Shown here piece by piece: positions 16,490 through 24,011 of a stretch of DNA of 25,481 nucleotides. The stretch covers positions 1-25,481 of the forward strand of contig CAZNLS010000030.1 of assembly GCA_964573895.1 (NCBI GenBank), in the 5' to 3' direction. Source of the DNA: CAZNLS01 sp964573895 (GTDB taxonomy: Bacteria > Acidobacteriota > Aminicenantia > UBA2199). The position numbers were made by a program, and so were the translations under genes. A model generated the notes under the pieces. That model searched no databases. It saw nothing but the letters and a program-made list of their open reading frames with translations, and was not told the DNA's origin. The number at the start of each line of letters is the position of its first letter. The first letter of the stretch is position 1.

Positions 16490-16970
16490 TTGTGTCCCTC
16501 CACGTATTCCGGGATTTTATCCCCCCGTAAGAGTATATTTTGACTTTTATTCCTTCTCCCCGGTCTGATTGGAGAGTAATTGTGATATTTCCCGTGATAA
16601 GAAATGTTGTCGGGTCTATTAATATTCCTCTTGAATTAAAAACGATAGTTGAAGAAGATGCAATCTTAGTTTTTGTGGCAACGGTTCCGTCTGACGGAGT
16701 ACTATCGGACAATTGCGGCTTCCACAACCCATTCTCAAAGTAGTGCTCTTTATAGGAATTTGAAGTAAATGTCAAAGCAACAGGCCTGTTCTCCTTTGCT
16801 GCTCTCCCCCTGACGGTATTGATCTCTCCAATAAGTTCGTTTGCACTCCCCTTAAGGCCGGATCGTCCTATTTTATCCATACTTATCCCGAGGGCTAACA
16901 TCATCAGGACCGAAAGGACCAGGAGAGCTACAAGCAGCTCAATTACAGAAACACCTCTTTTATTATTCAT
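16470..16970 (-). CDS. fimT: FimT/GspH-like pseudopilin, first gene of the minor-pilin operon
   Basis: A 166-residue pseudopilin. MNNKRG is a short positively charged leader followed by VSVIELLVALLVLSVLM, a classic prepilin motif with cleavage after G6 and Glu at mature position 5. Downstream NELIGEINTVRGRAAKENRP is the typical FimT/GspH segment, and the rest is a beta domain. The ORF can be extended to a TTG at 17024, but that codon lies in the promoter -35 box and gives an unsuitable leader. The ATG at 16968-16970 with AGGA upstream is therefore chosen. It heads the pilin operon. Confidence 0.88.
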   Translation of the reverse strand: MNNKRGVSVIELLVALLVLSVLMMLALGISMDKIGRSGLKGSANELIGEINTVRGRAAKENRPVALTFTSNSYKEHYFENGLWKPQLSDSTPSDGTVATKTKIASSSTIVFNSRGILIDPTTFLITGNITITLQSDRGEGIKVKIYSYGGIKSRNTWRDTNEYASF

Positions 16971-16995
16971 ATTTTTTCCTGAACATTTTGATTGC

Positions 16996-17024
16996 AATAT
17001 ATTTGCCAAATTTTTTTGAATCAA
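16996..17024 (-). promoter_or_regulatory. Sigma-70 promoter of the minor-pilin operon
   Basis: On the minus strand TTGATT (17019-17024) and TATATT (16996-17001) are spaced by 17 bp. The predicted start site is near 16989, giving a leader of about 19 nt that contains the AGGA ribosome binding site. The promoter is divergent from that of ftsY about 80 bp away, so the 115-bp gap could share regulators. Confidence 0.65.
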
Positions 17025-17103
17025 TAGTGAGCAGATAAATTTTCGCGGGCATGGTTGGTGTAGAAAATTTACACAAAAGTGATCCCTTTTACATATAAAA
17101 GAG

Positions 17104-17133
17104 TTGATATTAATCAGGATTTAGATATATAAT
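17104..17133 (+). promoter_or_regulatory. ftsY promoter predicting a leaderless mRNA
   Basis: TTGATA (17104-17109) and a perfect TATAAT (17128-17133) are spaced by 18 bp. The usual start point, seven bases after the -10 box, falls on 17140, which is the A of the ftsY ATG. There is no Shine-Dalgarno sequence. An ATG overlapping the -10 box (17132) opens a three-codon frame whose stop overlaps the ftsY start, but it would lie upstream of the transcript. Confidence 0.65.
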
Positions 17134-17139
17134 GTTTCT

Positions 17140-18075
17140 ATGAAGCTCCGGAATTTTTTTAAAAGATCTATCGGAAAAGGATTAGATGAGATTGTTTTTT
17201 CAGGAAAAGAGAGAGATCAGTTATTCGAAGAGATTGAGGAGCAGCTTGTCCTGGGAGATATTTCAACGGCTATTACCGGAAGGATAATAGGAACAATAAA
17301 AAAAAAACTGCCTTCTGCATTTTCTAAAAGTGAATTTATGTCTGTTTTGAAAGATGAACTGATGAAAATCCTTATGAAAGATCCGACAATGGAAAATGCA
17401 GAAAATTCCATACTTCCCCTTTCTAAGTTGAATGTAGATATGGGAGAAAAGATTTCAGATGGAAAAGAGGTAATAATACTGGTCGGTGTGAATGGTAGCG
17501 GAAAAACTACAACAGCTGCAAAACTTGGAAATAAGTTCAGAACAGAAGGGAAAAAAGTTTTATTTGCAGCGACTGATACATTCAGGGCTGCCGGAGGTGC
17601 TCAGTTAGAATTATGGGGAGATAAACTGAATATACCCGTTATTTCAGGTGATAAGGGTGCCGATCCCGGTTCTGTTCTTTTTAATGCCCTGAATTCGTTT
17701 ATTTCCAGAGAGTATGATGTCCTCATAGTAGATACGGCCGGCAGGGTTCAAAGTCGTGAAAATCTTATGAAAGAATTATCAAAACTTGTTAATATCGTGA
17801 AAAAATTTATTAAAAAGGGCCCTTCGGATATTTTCCTGGTAATTGATACAACGATGGGACAAAATACAATCGACCAGGTATATAAATTCAGTGAATTTGC
17901 AGGAATCACAGGCATTGTACTGGCAAAAATTGACGGAACGGCAAAAGGCGGAACTGTTATCAGAATTGCAGACGAGACCGGTATCCCGGTCAGATTCATT
18001 GGTACCGGAGAGACTGAAGCTGATTTTGGAGAGTTCTCCCCGGATGAATTCCTGGAAACACTTTTAGGTGCATGA
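17140..18075 (+). CDS. ftsY: Signal recognition particle receptor FtsY
   Basis: Membrane-associated GTPase receptor that docks SRP-ribosome complexes at the Sec translocon. The 311-residue protein is the compact form: an N domain (about 1-95), then the G domain, with no long acidic A domain as in E. coli. GTPase motifs are G1 GVNGSGKT at 116-123, DTFRAAG at 146-152, G3 DTAGR at 198-202 and G4 AKID at 262-265, where most SRP GTPases have TKLD. GTGETEADFGEF near 288-299 is the closing family motif. Its stop codon lies close to the start of ribD, so the rib genes probably share its transcript. Confidence 0.97.
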   Translation: MKLRNFFKRSIGKGLDEIVFSGKERDQLFEEIEEQLVLGDISTAITGRIIGTIKKKLPSAFSKSEFMSVLKDELMKILMKDPTMENAENSILPLSKLNVDMGEKISDGKEVIILVGVNGSGKTTTAAKLGNKFRTEGKKVLFAATDTFRAAGGAQLELWGDKLNIPVISGDKGADPGSVLFNALNSFISREYDVLIVDTAGRVQSRENLMKELSKLVNIVKKFIKKGPSDIFLVIDTTMGQNTIDQVYKFSEFAGITGIVLAKIDGTAKGGTVIRIADETGIPVRFIGTGETEADFGEFSPDEFLETLLGA

Positions 18076-18085
18076 TAGCGAGGCC

Positions 18086-19168
18086 ATGAAGAATACCACA
18101 GGTTCTAAAGACAGTAAATTCATGCGGATCGCCCTTGAACTTGGTTTAAGGGGAATGGGATTCACTGAACCCAATCCGATGGTGGGATCTGTTGTTGTAA
18201 AGAACGGAAAAATTATCTCCTCGGGATATCATGAGAAATACGGGGATGTCCATGCAGAGAGAGCTGCTCTTAAAAATGTTGATATTCCCGACACGACTCT
18301 TTATATTTCCCTGGAACCCTGTTCACATCACGGCAGGACTCCGCCATGCACTGATATAATTATTGAAAAGAGAGTAAAGAGAGTTGTGATTCCAATGAAA
18401 GACCCAAATAAAATGGTGAACGGAAGGGGAATTGAACTACTGAAAAAAAGGGGGATTGAGGTTGAAACCGGAGTCCTCGAAAAAGAAGCAAGAAAAATAA
18501 ACAGGCATTATCTGAAATATGTAACTACCGGAATTCCATATATAACCGTAAATGCCGGTGTCTCCATCGATGGGAAGCTTACTGATAAATTCAGGAAATC
18601 ACAATGGATAACCGGGGAATTATCAAGAAAAATCAGTCATAGTCTCAGAGGTGAATTTTCCGCAATAATGAGCGGAGCCGGGACTATTCTGGATGATGAT
18701 CCTCAACTGACCATTCGTGAAGAAGGATGGGAGGGGAAAATTTTTTACAGGGTTATACTTGACACGGAGAACAGGCTGGAAAAAAAAATGAAAATCTTCA
18801 GGTATGATGAATTTTCACCTCTGATTATCTTTTCTGCATCAGGAACCGGGCAAAAGGATCCCTCGATAAAAAATCACTTTTTTATATCAAGATCCGAAGA
18901 AGGATTGAATCTCGGCGAAGTTTTAGAAAAACTTTCAGAGATGGGAATCTCCTCGATTCTCATAGAAGGGGGAGGAAAGCTGATAGGCTCCTTTTTAAAG
19001 AGGAAACTTTTAGATGAGATAGTCCTGTTTGTTTCGGGAAAAATCATAGGGGGAAAGGAATCGGTGGAGTTTTTTTCACACGGGTACGGGCTTTCTGATG
19101 CTCTTGTTCTCAAAGAAAGAGAAGCAATTCATCTTAATGAAGGTTTTATTTTAAGGGGGTGGACCTGA
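18086..19168 (+). CDS. ribD: Bifunctional riboflavin biosynthesis protein RibD
   Basis: Deaminates 2,5-diamino-6-ribosylamino-pyrimidinone 5'-phosphate and then reduces the ribosyl chain, two middle steps of riboflavin synthesis. About 360 residues, the normal length. The N-terminal deaminase has zinc ligands H56 in VHAER, C79 in EPCSHHGR and C88 in PPCTD, with the catalytic Glu in HAE. The C-terminal reductase has VNAGVSIDGKLTD, SGAGTILDDDPQLT and EGGGKLIGSFL. I chose the ATG at 18086, ten bases after the ftsY stop. A GTG at 18068, overlapping ftsY by 8 nt, would add six residues and is possible; neither has a well-placed Shine-Dalgarno sequence. The stop overlaps the ribE start (TGATG). Confidence 0.95.
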   Translation: MKNTTGSKDSKFMRIALELGLRGMGFTEPNPMVGSVVVKNGKIISSGYHEKYGDVHAERAALKNVDIPDTTLYISLEPCSHHGRTPPCTDIIIEKRVKRVVIPMKDPNKMVNGRGIELLKKRGIEVETGVLEKEARKINRHYLKYVTTGIPYITVNAGVSIDGKLTDKFRKSQWITGELSRKISHSLRGEFSAIMSGAGTILDDDPQLTIREEGWEGKIFYRVILDTENRLEKKMKIFRYDEFSPLIIFSASGTGQKDPSIKNHFFISRSEEGLNLGEVLEKLSEMGISSILIEGGGKLIGSFLKRKLLDEIVLFVSGKIIGGKESVEFFSHGYGLSDALVLKEREAIHLNEGFILRGWT

Positions 19169-19758
19169 TGTTTACAGGAATTATTTCGGGAACCGGTAAG
19201 CTGATTTCTTTGAAAAAATCGGGAGATCCGGTAATCCTGATTAGCGCCGGTTTTGAAAAAAAGCCGGGTATCGGAGATTCCGTTTCCATAAACGGTGTCT
19301 GCCTGACCGTAATTTCCATTTCTAATGATGAATATAGTTTTAATGTATCCGGGGAAACACTTTCTGTGACAACTTTTCCCGATCTTCGCACCGGGGATCT
19401 TCTTAATCTTGAACTGCCGGTAACACCTGACGGATTGATGGGCGGCCACATTGTGAGCGGACATATTGACGGAACTGCGAGACTAAGAAGAAGTTCAAGA
19501 GTAAAGGGAAGTTTAGAGTTAGTTTTTTCATATTCTCAAATGGGATGGAAAAAATTTCTGATCCCGAAGGGTTCGATTGCAGTTAACGGAGTAAGCCTAA
19601 CTTTAAACGAAATATCTTCCTCATTTTTTACAATAAATGTAATCCCTCATACTCTTGAGAAAACGAATCTTAAACTTCTTAAAAGCGGAGAGCGTGTCAA
19701 TATTGAACTTGATTTAATAGCAAAATATTTATATAATATCAAATTAAATATGGTTTGA
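19168..19758 (+). CDS. ribE: Riboflavin synthase, alpha chain
   Basis: Dismutates two 6,7-dimethyl-8-ribityllumazine molecules into riboflavin and the pyrimidinedione. About 196 residues in two homologous lumazine-binding halves: MFTGIISGTG at the start, NGVCLTVISI and GHIVSGHIDG, then NGVSLTLNEI in the second half. The start is the ATG at 19168-19170, with AAGGGGGT eight bases upstream. An in-frame GTG at 19159 gives an atypical N-terminus and is rejected, since the family starts with MFTGI. It overlaps the ribD stop by one base, showing translational coupling. Some groups call this gene ribC. Confidence 0.96.
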   Translation: MFTGIISGTGKLISLKKSGDPVILISAGFEKKPGIGDSVSINGVCLTVISISNDEYSFNVSGETLSVTTFPDLRTGDLLNLELPVTPDGLMGGHIVSGHIDGTARLRRSSRVKGSLELVFSYSQMGWKKFLIPKGSIAVNGVSLTLNEISSSFFTINVIPHTLEKTNLKLLKSGERVNIELDLIAKYLYNIKLNMV

Positions 19759-19827
19759 TCTGAAAGATGTTTCTCATTCTTCAATTCCCTTTTTTCAGGT
19801 CTTATTAACTATTTTTTATGAGGAAAA

Positions 19828-21042
19828 ATGAAAAAATCACATATGATAACTGTTGAAGAAGCTGTCCCGTTTGTTGTAGCCGGGAAAATGATAATAATTG
19901 TTGATGATGAAGACAGGGAAAATGAGGGTGATCTTATGATCGCCTCTGAAAAGATAACACCCGAGGCTGTAAACTTTATGGCGAAGCATGCGAGAGGATT
20001 GATATGCACATCTTTGACAGAGGAGAGGAGTGATGAATTGGACCTTCCTCTTATGGTTGACAGAAACACTTCAAAATTCGAAACTCCTTTCACAATTTCA
20101 GTGGATGCAAAAAGAGGAACAACCACAGGTATCTCCGCTTTTGACAGGGCAGCCACAATAAAATGTCTGATTGACAAAAAGGCGGGGCCTGAAGATCTGG
20201 CAAAACCGGGTCATATCTTCCCGCTACGGGCAAGAAAAGGGGGAGTCCTGGTGAGGGCAGGGCAGACAGAAGCATCGCTAGATCTTGCAAAAATTGCAGG
20301 GCTTTATCCATCCGGAGTTATTTGTGAAATCATGAAAGATGACGGAGAGATGGCAAGGATGCCGGATCTTGAAAAATTTGCGGATAAATTTAATATTCCG
20401 ATTATTTCAGTTGCGGAGATAATCAAATATCGTGTGAAAAAAGAGACACTGATTGATGAAAAAGCAGATGCCAATCTTCCAACAAGGTGGGGGATGGTAA
20501 AAATCAAAGCTTATGTAGACAGTCTTCACGGCGAGACTCACATAGCTCTTGTTAAAGGTGATATTAATCCTGAAGAACCAACTCTCGTCCGGGTGCATTC
20601 CCAGTGCCTGACGGGAGACACATTCGGGTCACTGAAATGTGATTGCGGAAATCAACTGGACAGGGCGATGAAGATGATAGAAAAAGAGGGCAGAGGTGTT
20701 CTTCTTTACCTCTTGAACCAGGAAGGGCGTGGAATCGGTCTGATAAACAAAATAAGGGCATATAAACTCCAGGAATCCGGGCTTGACACTGTTGAAGCAA
20801 ACCTGCGGCTGGGTTTACCCGAAGATATGAGAGATTACGGAATCGGAGCCCAGATCCTTAGAACACTCGGTTTAAGAAAATTAAAACTTATGACTAACAA
20901 TCCGTTGAAGTTTATCGCACTAAAAGGTTACGGGCTGGAGATTGTTGAACGGGTTCAGATCGAAGCGGAGACGAACCCCGTCAATAAGTTTTATATGAAA
21001 ACCAAAAAAGATAAAATGGGGCATCTTCTTAAAAAAGTATAA
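19828..21042 (+). CDS. ribBA: Bifunctional DHBP synthase / GTP cyclohydrolase II
   Basis: Supplies both starting branches of riboflavin synthesis: 3,4-dihydroxy-2-butanone 4-phosphate from ribulose 5-phosphate, and the pyrimidine from GTP. 404 residues, normal length. The N-terminal RibB half carries the acidic DDEDRENEGDL loop (26-36) and GTTTGISAFDRAAT. The C-terminal RibA half starts near 213 and has zinc ligands C260, C271 and C273, EGRGIGL, and YGIGAQILRTLG. Both halves look catalytically complete. GAGG lies four bases before the ATG. The 69-bp gap after ribE holds no convincing terminator or FMN riboswitch. No ribH follows, so lumazine synthase must be encoded elsewhere. Confidence 0.97.
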   Translation: MKKSHMITVEEAVPFVVAGKMIIIVDDEDRENEGDLMIASEKITPEAVNFMAKHARGLICTSLTEERSDELDLPLMVDRNTSKFETPFTISVDAKRGTTTGISAFDRAATIKCLIDKKAGPEDLAKPGHIFPLRARKGGVLVRAGQTEASLDLAKIAGLYPSGVICEIMKDDGEMARMPDLEKFADKFNIPIISVAEIIKYRVKKETLIDEKADANLPTRWGMVKIKAYVDSLHGETHIALVKGDINPEEPTLVRVHSQCLTGDTFGSLKCDCGNQLDRAMKMIEKEGRGVLLYLLNQEGRGIGLINKIRAYKLQESGLDTVEANLRLGLPEDMRDYGIGAQILRTLGLRKLKLMTNNPLKFIALKGYGLEIVERVQIEAETNPVNKFYMKTKKDKMGHLLKKV

Positions 21043-21051
21043 ACGTGTTAA

Positions 21052-21101
21052 TTGTTGAATATTAAATTTTCCTGATATAAAATTTTTCCGTATTTTATAA
21101 T
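21052..21101 (+). promoter_or_regulatory. Probable promoter of the sigma-factor cassette
   Basis: TTGTTG (21052-21057) and TATAAA (21076-21081) are 18 bp apart. A perfect TATAAT at 21096-21101 lies just five bases before the ATG but has no good -35 partner. No Shine-Dalgarno sequence precedes the ATG. The exact promoter is uncertain, and the sigma factor itself may recognise a different one here. Confidence 0.35.
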
Positions 21102-21105
21102 AATT

Positions 21106-21804
21106 ATGAAAGCGGAGAAATCCATAAAAAATTTTGCCGGTCTTACTGACAAAGAGTGCAGAGAACTGATTACTGAAAATGTAAAATTCATTGAAGCAGC
21201 CTGCTCAAAGGCTGTGAGATATTCCAACTATAATATCTCTGATGAGAATAAACAGGTAAACGAAGTACTTTCTCTGTTTAACAATGTAATTGATAAGCTT
21301 AACAGAGATAATTTCAAGGCTATCAGGTCATTTAAGGGTAGATCAAAGTTTACAACATATTTGTCAGGTATAGTCTCGTTTTCATTTGTTGATCTTGTGA
21401 GAAAGAAAAGGGGAAGAGGCGGCAAAAGGAGTACTGTGCCGCCTGATACAGAAGGGACAGCGGTCAGAGACGGGAAATTGAAACCCGGTGGCGAAATGGT
21501 TGTACTGTCCCGATCTGAAGATAACCCCGAAAACAGTGTTGCCGAAGAAGAAATGCGTGGGAAAAAATCCGATGCTTTAAAAAGGATCAGGCAAAGCATT
21601 TCAGTTGAAGAGCGGCTTATTCTGTCAATGCGATTCCCATTCGATGAACTGAGGAAACCTGTGGGTATCAGAGAAATTTCATTAATTCTCGGGATATCTC
21701 AAAAAGCCCTCTACAAAAGGCTGGAAAGATTGCTTGTCAAGTGCAGAAAAATCATTGAGGGAGCCGGAATTGAAAAACAGGATATTTTCCCGGAGAAAAA
21801 ATGA
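21106..21804 (+). CDS. ECF-like RNA polymerase sigma factor
   Basis: A 232-residue sigma-70 family factor that would redirect RNA polymerase. The region 2 segment is seen near residues 70-105: FKGRSKFTTYLSGIVSFSFVDLVRKKRG, shown here in part as GRSKFTTYLSGI and VDLVRKKRG. Region 4 is near 150-215, with SVEERLILSMRF and the helix-turn-helix REISLILGISQKALYKRL. A glycine/charge-rich linker of about 40 residues joins them, longer than in typical ECF factors. There is no region 1.1 or region 3. The downstream gene encodes a zinc-finger anti-sigma protein 36 bp away, so the pair probably acts together. The target genes may include the two VWA genes downstream. Confidence 0.87.
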   Translation: MKAEKSIKNFAGLTDKECRELITENVKFIEAACSKAVRYSNYNISDENKQVNEVLSLFNNVIDKLNRDNFKAIRSFKGRSKFTTYLSGIVSFSFVDLVRKKRGRGGKRSTVPPDTEGTAVRDGKLKPGGEMVVLSRSEDNPENSVAEEEMRGKKSDALKRIRQSISVEERLILSMRFPFDELRKPVGIREISLILGISQKALYKRLERLLVKCRKIIEGAGIEKQDIFPEKK

Positions 21805-21840
21805 GAATTAGCCGACAATATATAAAGAGAGGAATTGTTT

Positions 21841-22830
21841 ATGGATACTAAACAAAATCCGGGCATAAAACTGGATCTGTTATATGAACCGACTGATGAG
21901 AGTTTGAAAGATTGTATCAGCCCGGAAGAGATTGCACTCATTGTAGAAAACAGGTTAGGAGAAGAAGAGAGAAAGAAGATATTATCTCATGCTTCATCAT
22001 GTGCCAGGTGCAGCCATGCACTTGCTATAACCGTTGAACTTACCGAAAAGAAAAAAAGTATTCTTATAACATTTCCCATAAGAGCAGTTGCAGCAACTCT
22101 ACTTGTTTTCTTTTTTTCGATATACCTTTTCTACAGGCTTAATATAGTTCGTTCTGTGGATAATCCGGTATTAAAGGATGAGAGTCCATTGGTTGTGGTT
22201 AAACAAAAGAAAAGTATTTTGAGGAGAGGTTTAAAAAGTGAGATAAAGCCCGCTTTATCTAAAGATAATTTTTTGAAAAAGCGGAAAAATAAGCCCGAAC
22301 CGTCCGGTATTGATAAAATAAAGCCGGAAGGCCGGGGAAAATTACAACCCAAAAAAGATACAAAAAAAGCAGAGGCAATGAAAGTAGAGGAGGAAGCACT
22401 ATTGAGGGAATCGGATGAATCCGGAAAAGAAATAGTATCTGCTCCCAGGCAGAAGCAAGAAAAGAAGGGTTTTGTAACTTTCCGAAAGGTAAAAAATCGC
22501 ACTCCGGGAGCAGTAGCTGTTGCCGCTGATCAAGTGCCTGAAATTACTGCAAAAAAAGAAATAGAATTTCCCCCGAATTTGTCTGGCAGATTCAGGCAGG
22601 GAGAAATTACAGCCTATTTTGTTTTGAAGGCTGATGGAAAAATAGAAAATGTAACAGTTGAAGGAAGTGATAAAATTTTTCAAAAATATCTTATTGATTC
22701 TCTTCGGAAATGGCAGTTTAAAGTCAACCGCTTCTCTCCATTAAAATTTACACTAATGTTACGGTTTGACCATAGTGGGAATTGGTATCTAAAAAAAGAT
22801 AGTCGAAAAAAACATCATCCTGCCGACTAA
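21841..22830 (+). CDS. Membrane anti-sigma factor with zinc finger and TonB-like C-terminal domain
   Basis: A 329-residue single-pass membrane protein. The cytoplasmic N-terminus has the zinc anti-sigma signature HxxxCxxC at H50, C54 and C57, in the zf-HC2 manner. A transmembrane helix spans about 80-99. The presumed periplasmic part is a Lys/Glu-rich linker of about 140 residues, then a TonB C-terminal-like domain at 244-310 (TAYFVLKADGKIENVTVEGS followed by SLRKWQF). The start is the ATG at 21841, with GAGAGGAA upstream; an in-frame TTG at 21835 is too close to that site. The likely job is to bind and silence the upstream sigma factor. The TonB-like domain might sense or contact an envelope partner, but this is inference. 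The fusion is unusual for an anti-sigma protein. Confidence 0.8.
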   Translation: MDTKQNPGIKLDLLYEPTDESLKDCISPEEIALIVENRLGEEERKKILSHASSCARCSHALAITVELTEKKKSILITFPIRAVAATLLVFFFSIYLFYRLNIVRSVDNPVLKDESPLVVVKQKKSILRRGLKSEIKPALSKDNFLKKRKNKPEPSGIDKIKPEGRGKLQPKKDTKKAEAMKVEEEALLRESDESGKEIVSAPRQKQEKKGFVTFRKVKNRTPGAVAVAADQVPEITAKKEIEFPPNLSGRFRQGEITAYFVLKADGKIENVTVEGSDKIFQKYLIDSLRKWQFKVNRFSPLKFTLMLRFDHSGNWYLKKDSRKKHHPAD

Positions 22831-22860
22831 TCAAATAAACAGATTTTACGGAGGTAAAAA

Positions 22861-23982
22861 ATGAAACAAAAAAAAGTTATTGTTATGTTGTTGGCGGCAG
22901 TAGTACTGTTTGGAAGTACCCTGAATGCAAGAAAACCAAAGCCGGGAATAGAGTTGGCAATTCTCCTGGATACCAGTGGAAGCATGGAGGGATTGATTGA
23001 ACAGGCAAAAACCCAGTTATGGAAAATAGTTAACGAACTTGCTACTGCTAAACGTGGTGGTAAGGTTCCGGAATTGAAAGTTGCCCTTTATGAATATGGA
23101 AAATCTTCTTTACCGTCCTCGGAAGGTTATATGAGAATGATTGTCCCTCTGTCATCTGATCTTGACAGGATATCCGAGGAATTATTCAAGCTGAGGACCA
23201 ACGGCGGTAGTGAATATTGCGGAATGGTCATTGGAAAAGCGGTTAGTGAACTAAAATGGAGTTCTTCATCCCGGGATTATAAAGTTATATTTATTGCCGG
23301 TAATGAACCTTTCACACAGGGAAGAATTGATTACAAAAAAACCTGCAGAGAGGCAATTTCAAAAGGAATAATAGTAAATACTATTTTCTGCGGTAACTTT
23401 CAAACCGGAATACGGACCAACTGGAAAGACGGAGCAGACCTTGCAGACGGGAAATATATTAATATTGATCACAACAAAAAGATTGCCTATATTTCAGCTC
23501 CCCAGGATAAAGAGCTGATTAAACTTGGAAAAGAATTAAACAAAACATATGTTTCTTACGGAATAACAGGAAGCAAGATGAAAGCAAGGCAGAAAAAACA
23601 GGATAAAAATGCTATTTCAGCCAGCCCAAGTGTAATGGTAGAAAGATCAGCAGCGAAAGCATCGGTTCAATACAGAAATGAATCATGGGACCTCGTTGAT
23701 GCCGAAGGAAAAGGCAAGGTTAAACTGGAAAAGATGAAAGAAGAAGAACTGCCTGCCGAGATGAAAAAGATGAGCATTTCAGAGAGGAAAAAGTATATTA
23801 AAGAGAAGAAGCAGAAGAGGGAAGCTCTTGTCAGGAAAATCAACCGGCTTAAGAAAGAGAGGGATAAATATGTTGCAAAGAAGAGAGTGGAATCAGCGGG
23901 AAAAGATTCTCTCGACAGTGCGATAATTAAGTCCATTCGGGACCAGGCAAAGAAAAAGAAGTATAAATTCGATAAAAAGTAG
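22861..23982 (+). CDS. Secreted VWA-domain protein with lysine-rich coiled coil
   Basis: A 373-residue exported protein. Residues 1-23 form a signal peptide. The VWA domain, about 28-230, has the metal-site motif D37-T-S39-G-S41. The later Asp motif of the MIDAS is replaced by AGNEPFTQG near 147-155, as I recall from a particular VWA family. The C-terminal third, about 270-373, is a strongly basic Lys/Glu-rich coiled coil. No membrane anchor or lipobox is seen. GGAGG lies six bases before the ATG. It follows the anti-sigma gene by 30 bp and precedes the VIT-VWA gene by 29 bp, so all four genes are probably one operon. The role is unknown. Confidence 0.82.
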   Translation: MKQKKVIVMLLAAVVLFGSTLNARKPKPGIELAILLDTSGSMEGLIEQAKTQLWKIVNELATAKRGGKVPELKVALYEYGKSSLPSSEGYMRMIVPLSSDLDRISEELFKLRTNGGSEYCGMVIGKAVSELKWSSSSRDYKVIFIAGNEPFTQGRIDYKKTCREAISKGIIVNTIFCGNFQTGIRTNWKDGADLADGKYINIDHNKKIAYISAPQDKELIKLGKELNKTYVSYGITGSKMKARQKKQDKNAISASPSVMVERSAAKASVQYRNESWDLVDAEGKGKVKLEKMKEEELPAEMKKMSISERKKYIKEKKQKREALVRKINRLKKERDKYVAKKRVESAGKDSLDSAIIKSIRDQAKKKKYKFDKK

Positions 23983-24011
23983 ATCTGTACAAGAATGATT
24001 CGGAGATTAAA

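Noticed and set aside
16971..17024. Upstream TTG start for the fimT-like gene
   Set aside because: The codon lies within the -35 box of the pilin promoter and produces an unsuitable leader without a ribosome binding site.
19129..19464. Minus-strand ORFs across ribD-ribE
   Set aside because: They are shadows of ribE, which has intact family motifs on the plus strand.
19759..19827. FMN riboswitch before ribBA
   Set aside because: The gap is 69 bases, far too short for an RFN element, and shows no conserved stems.
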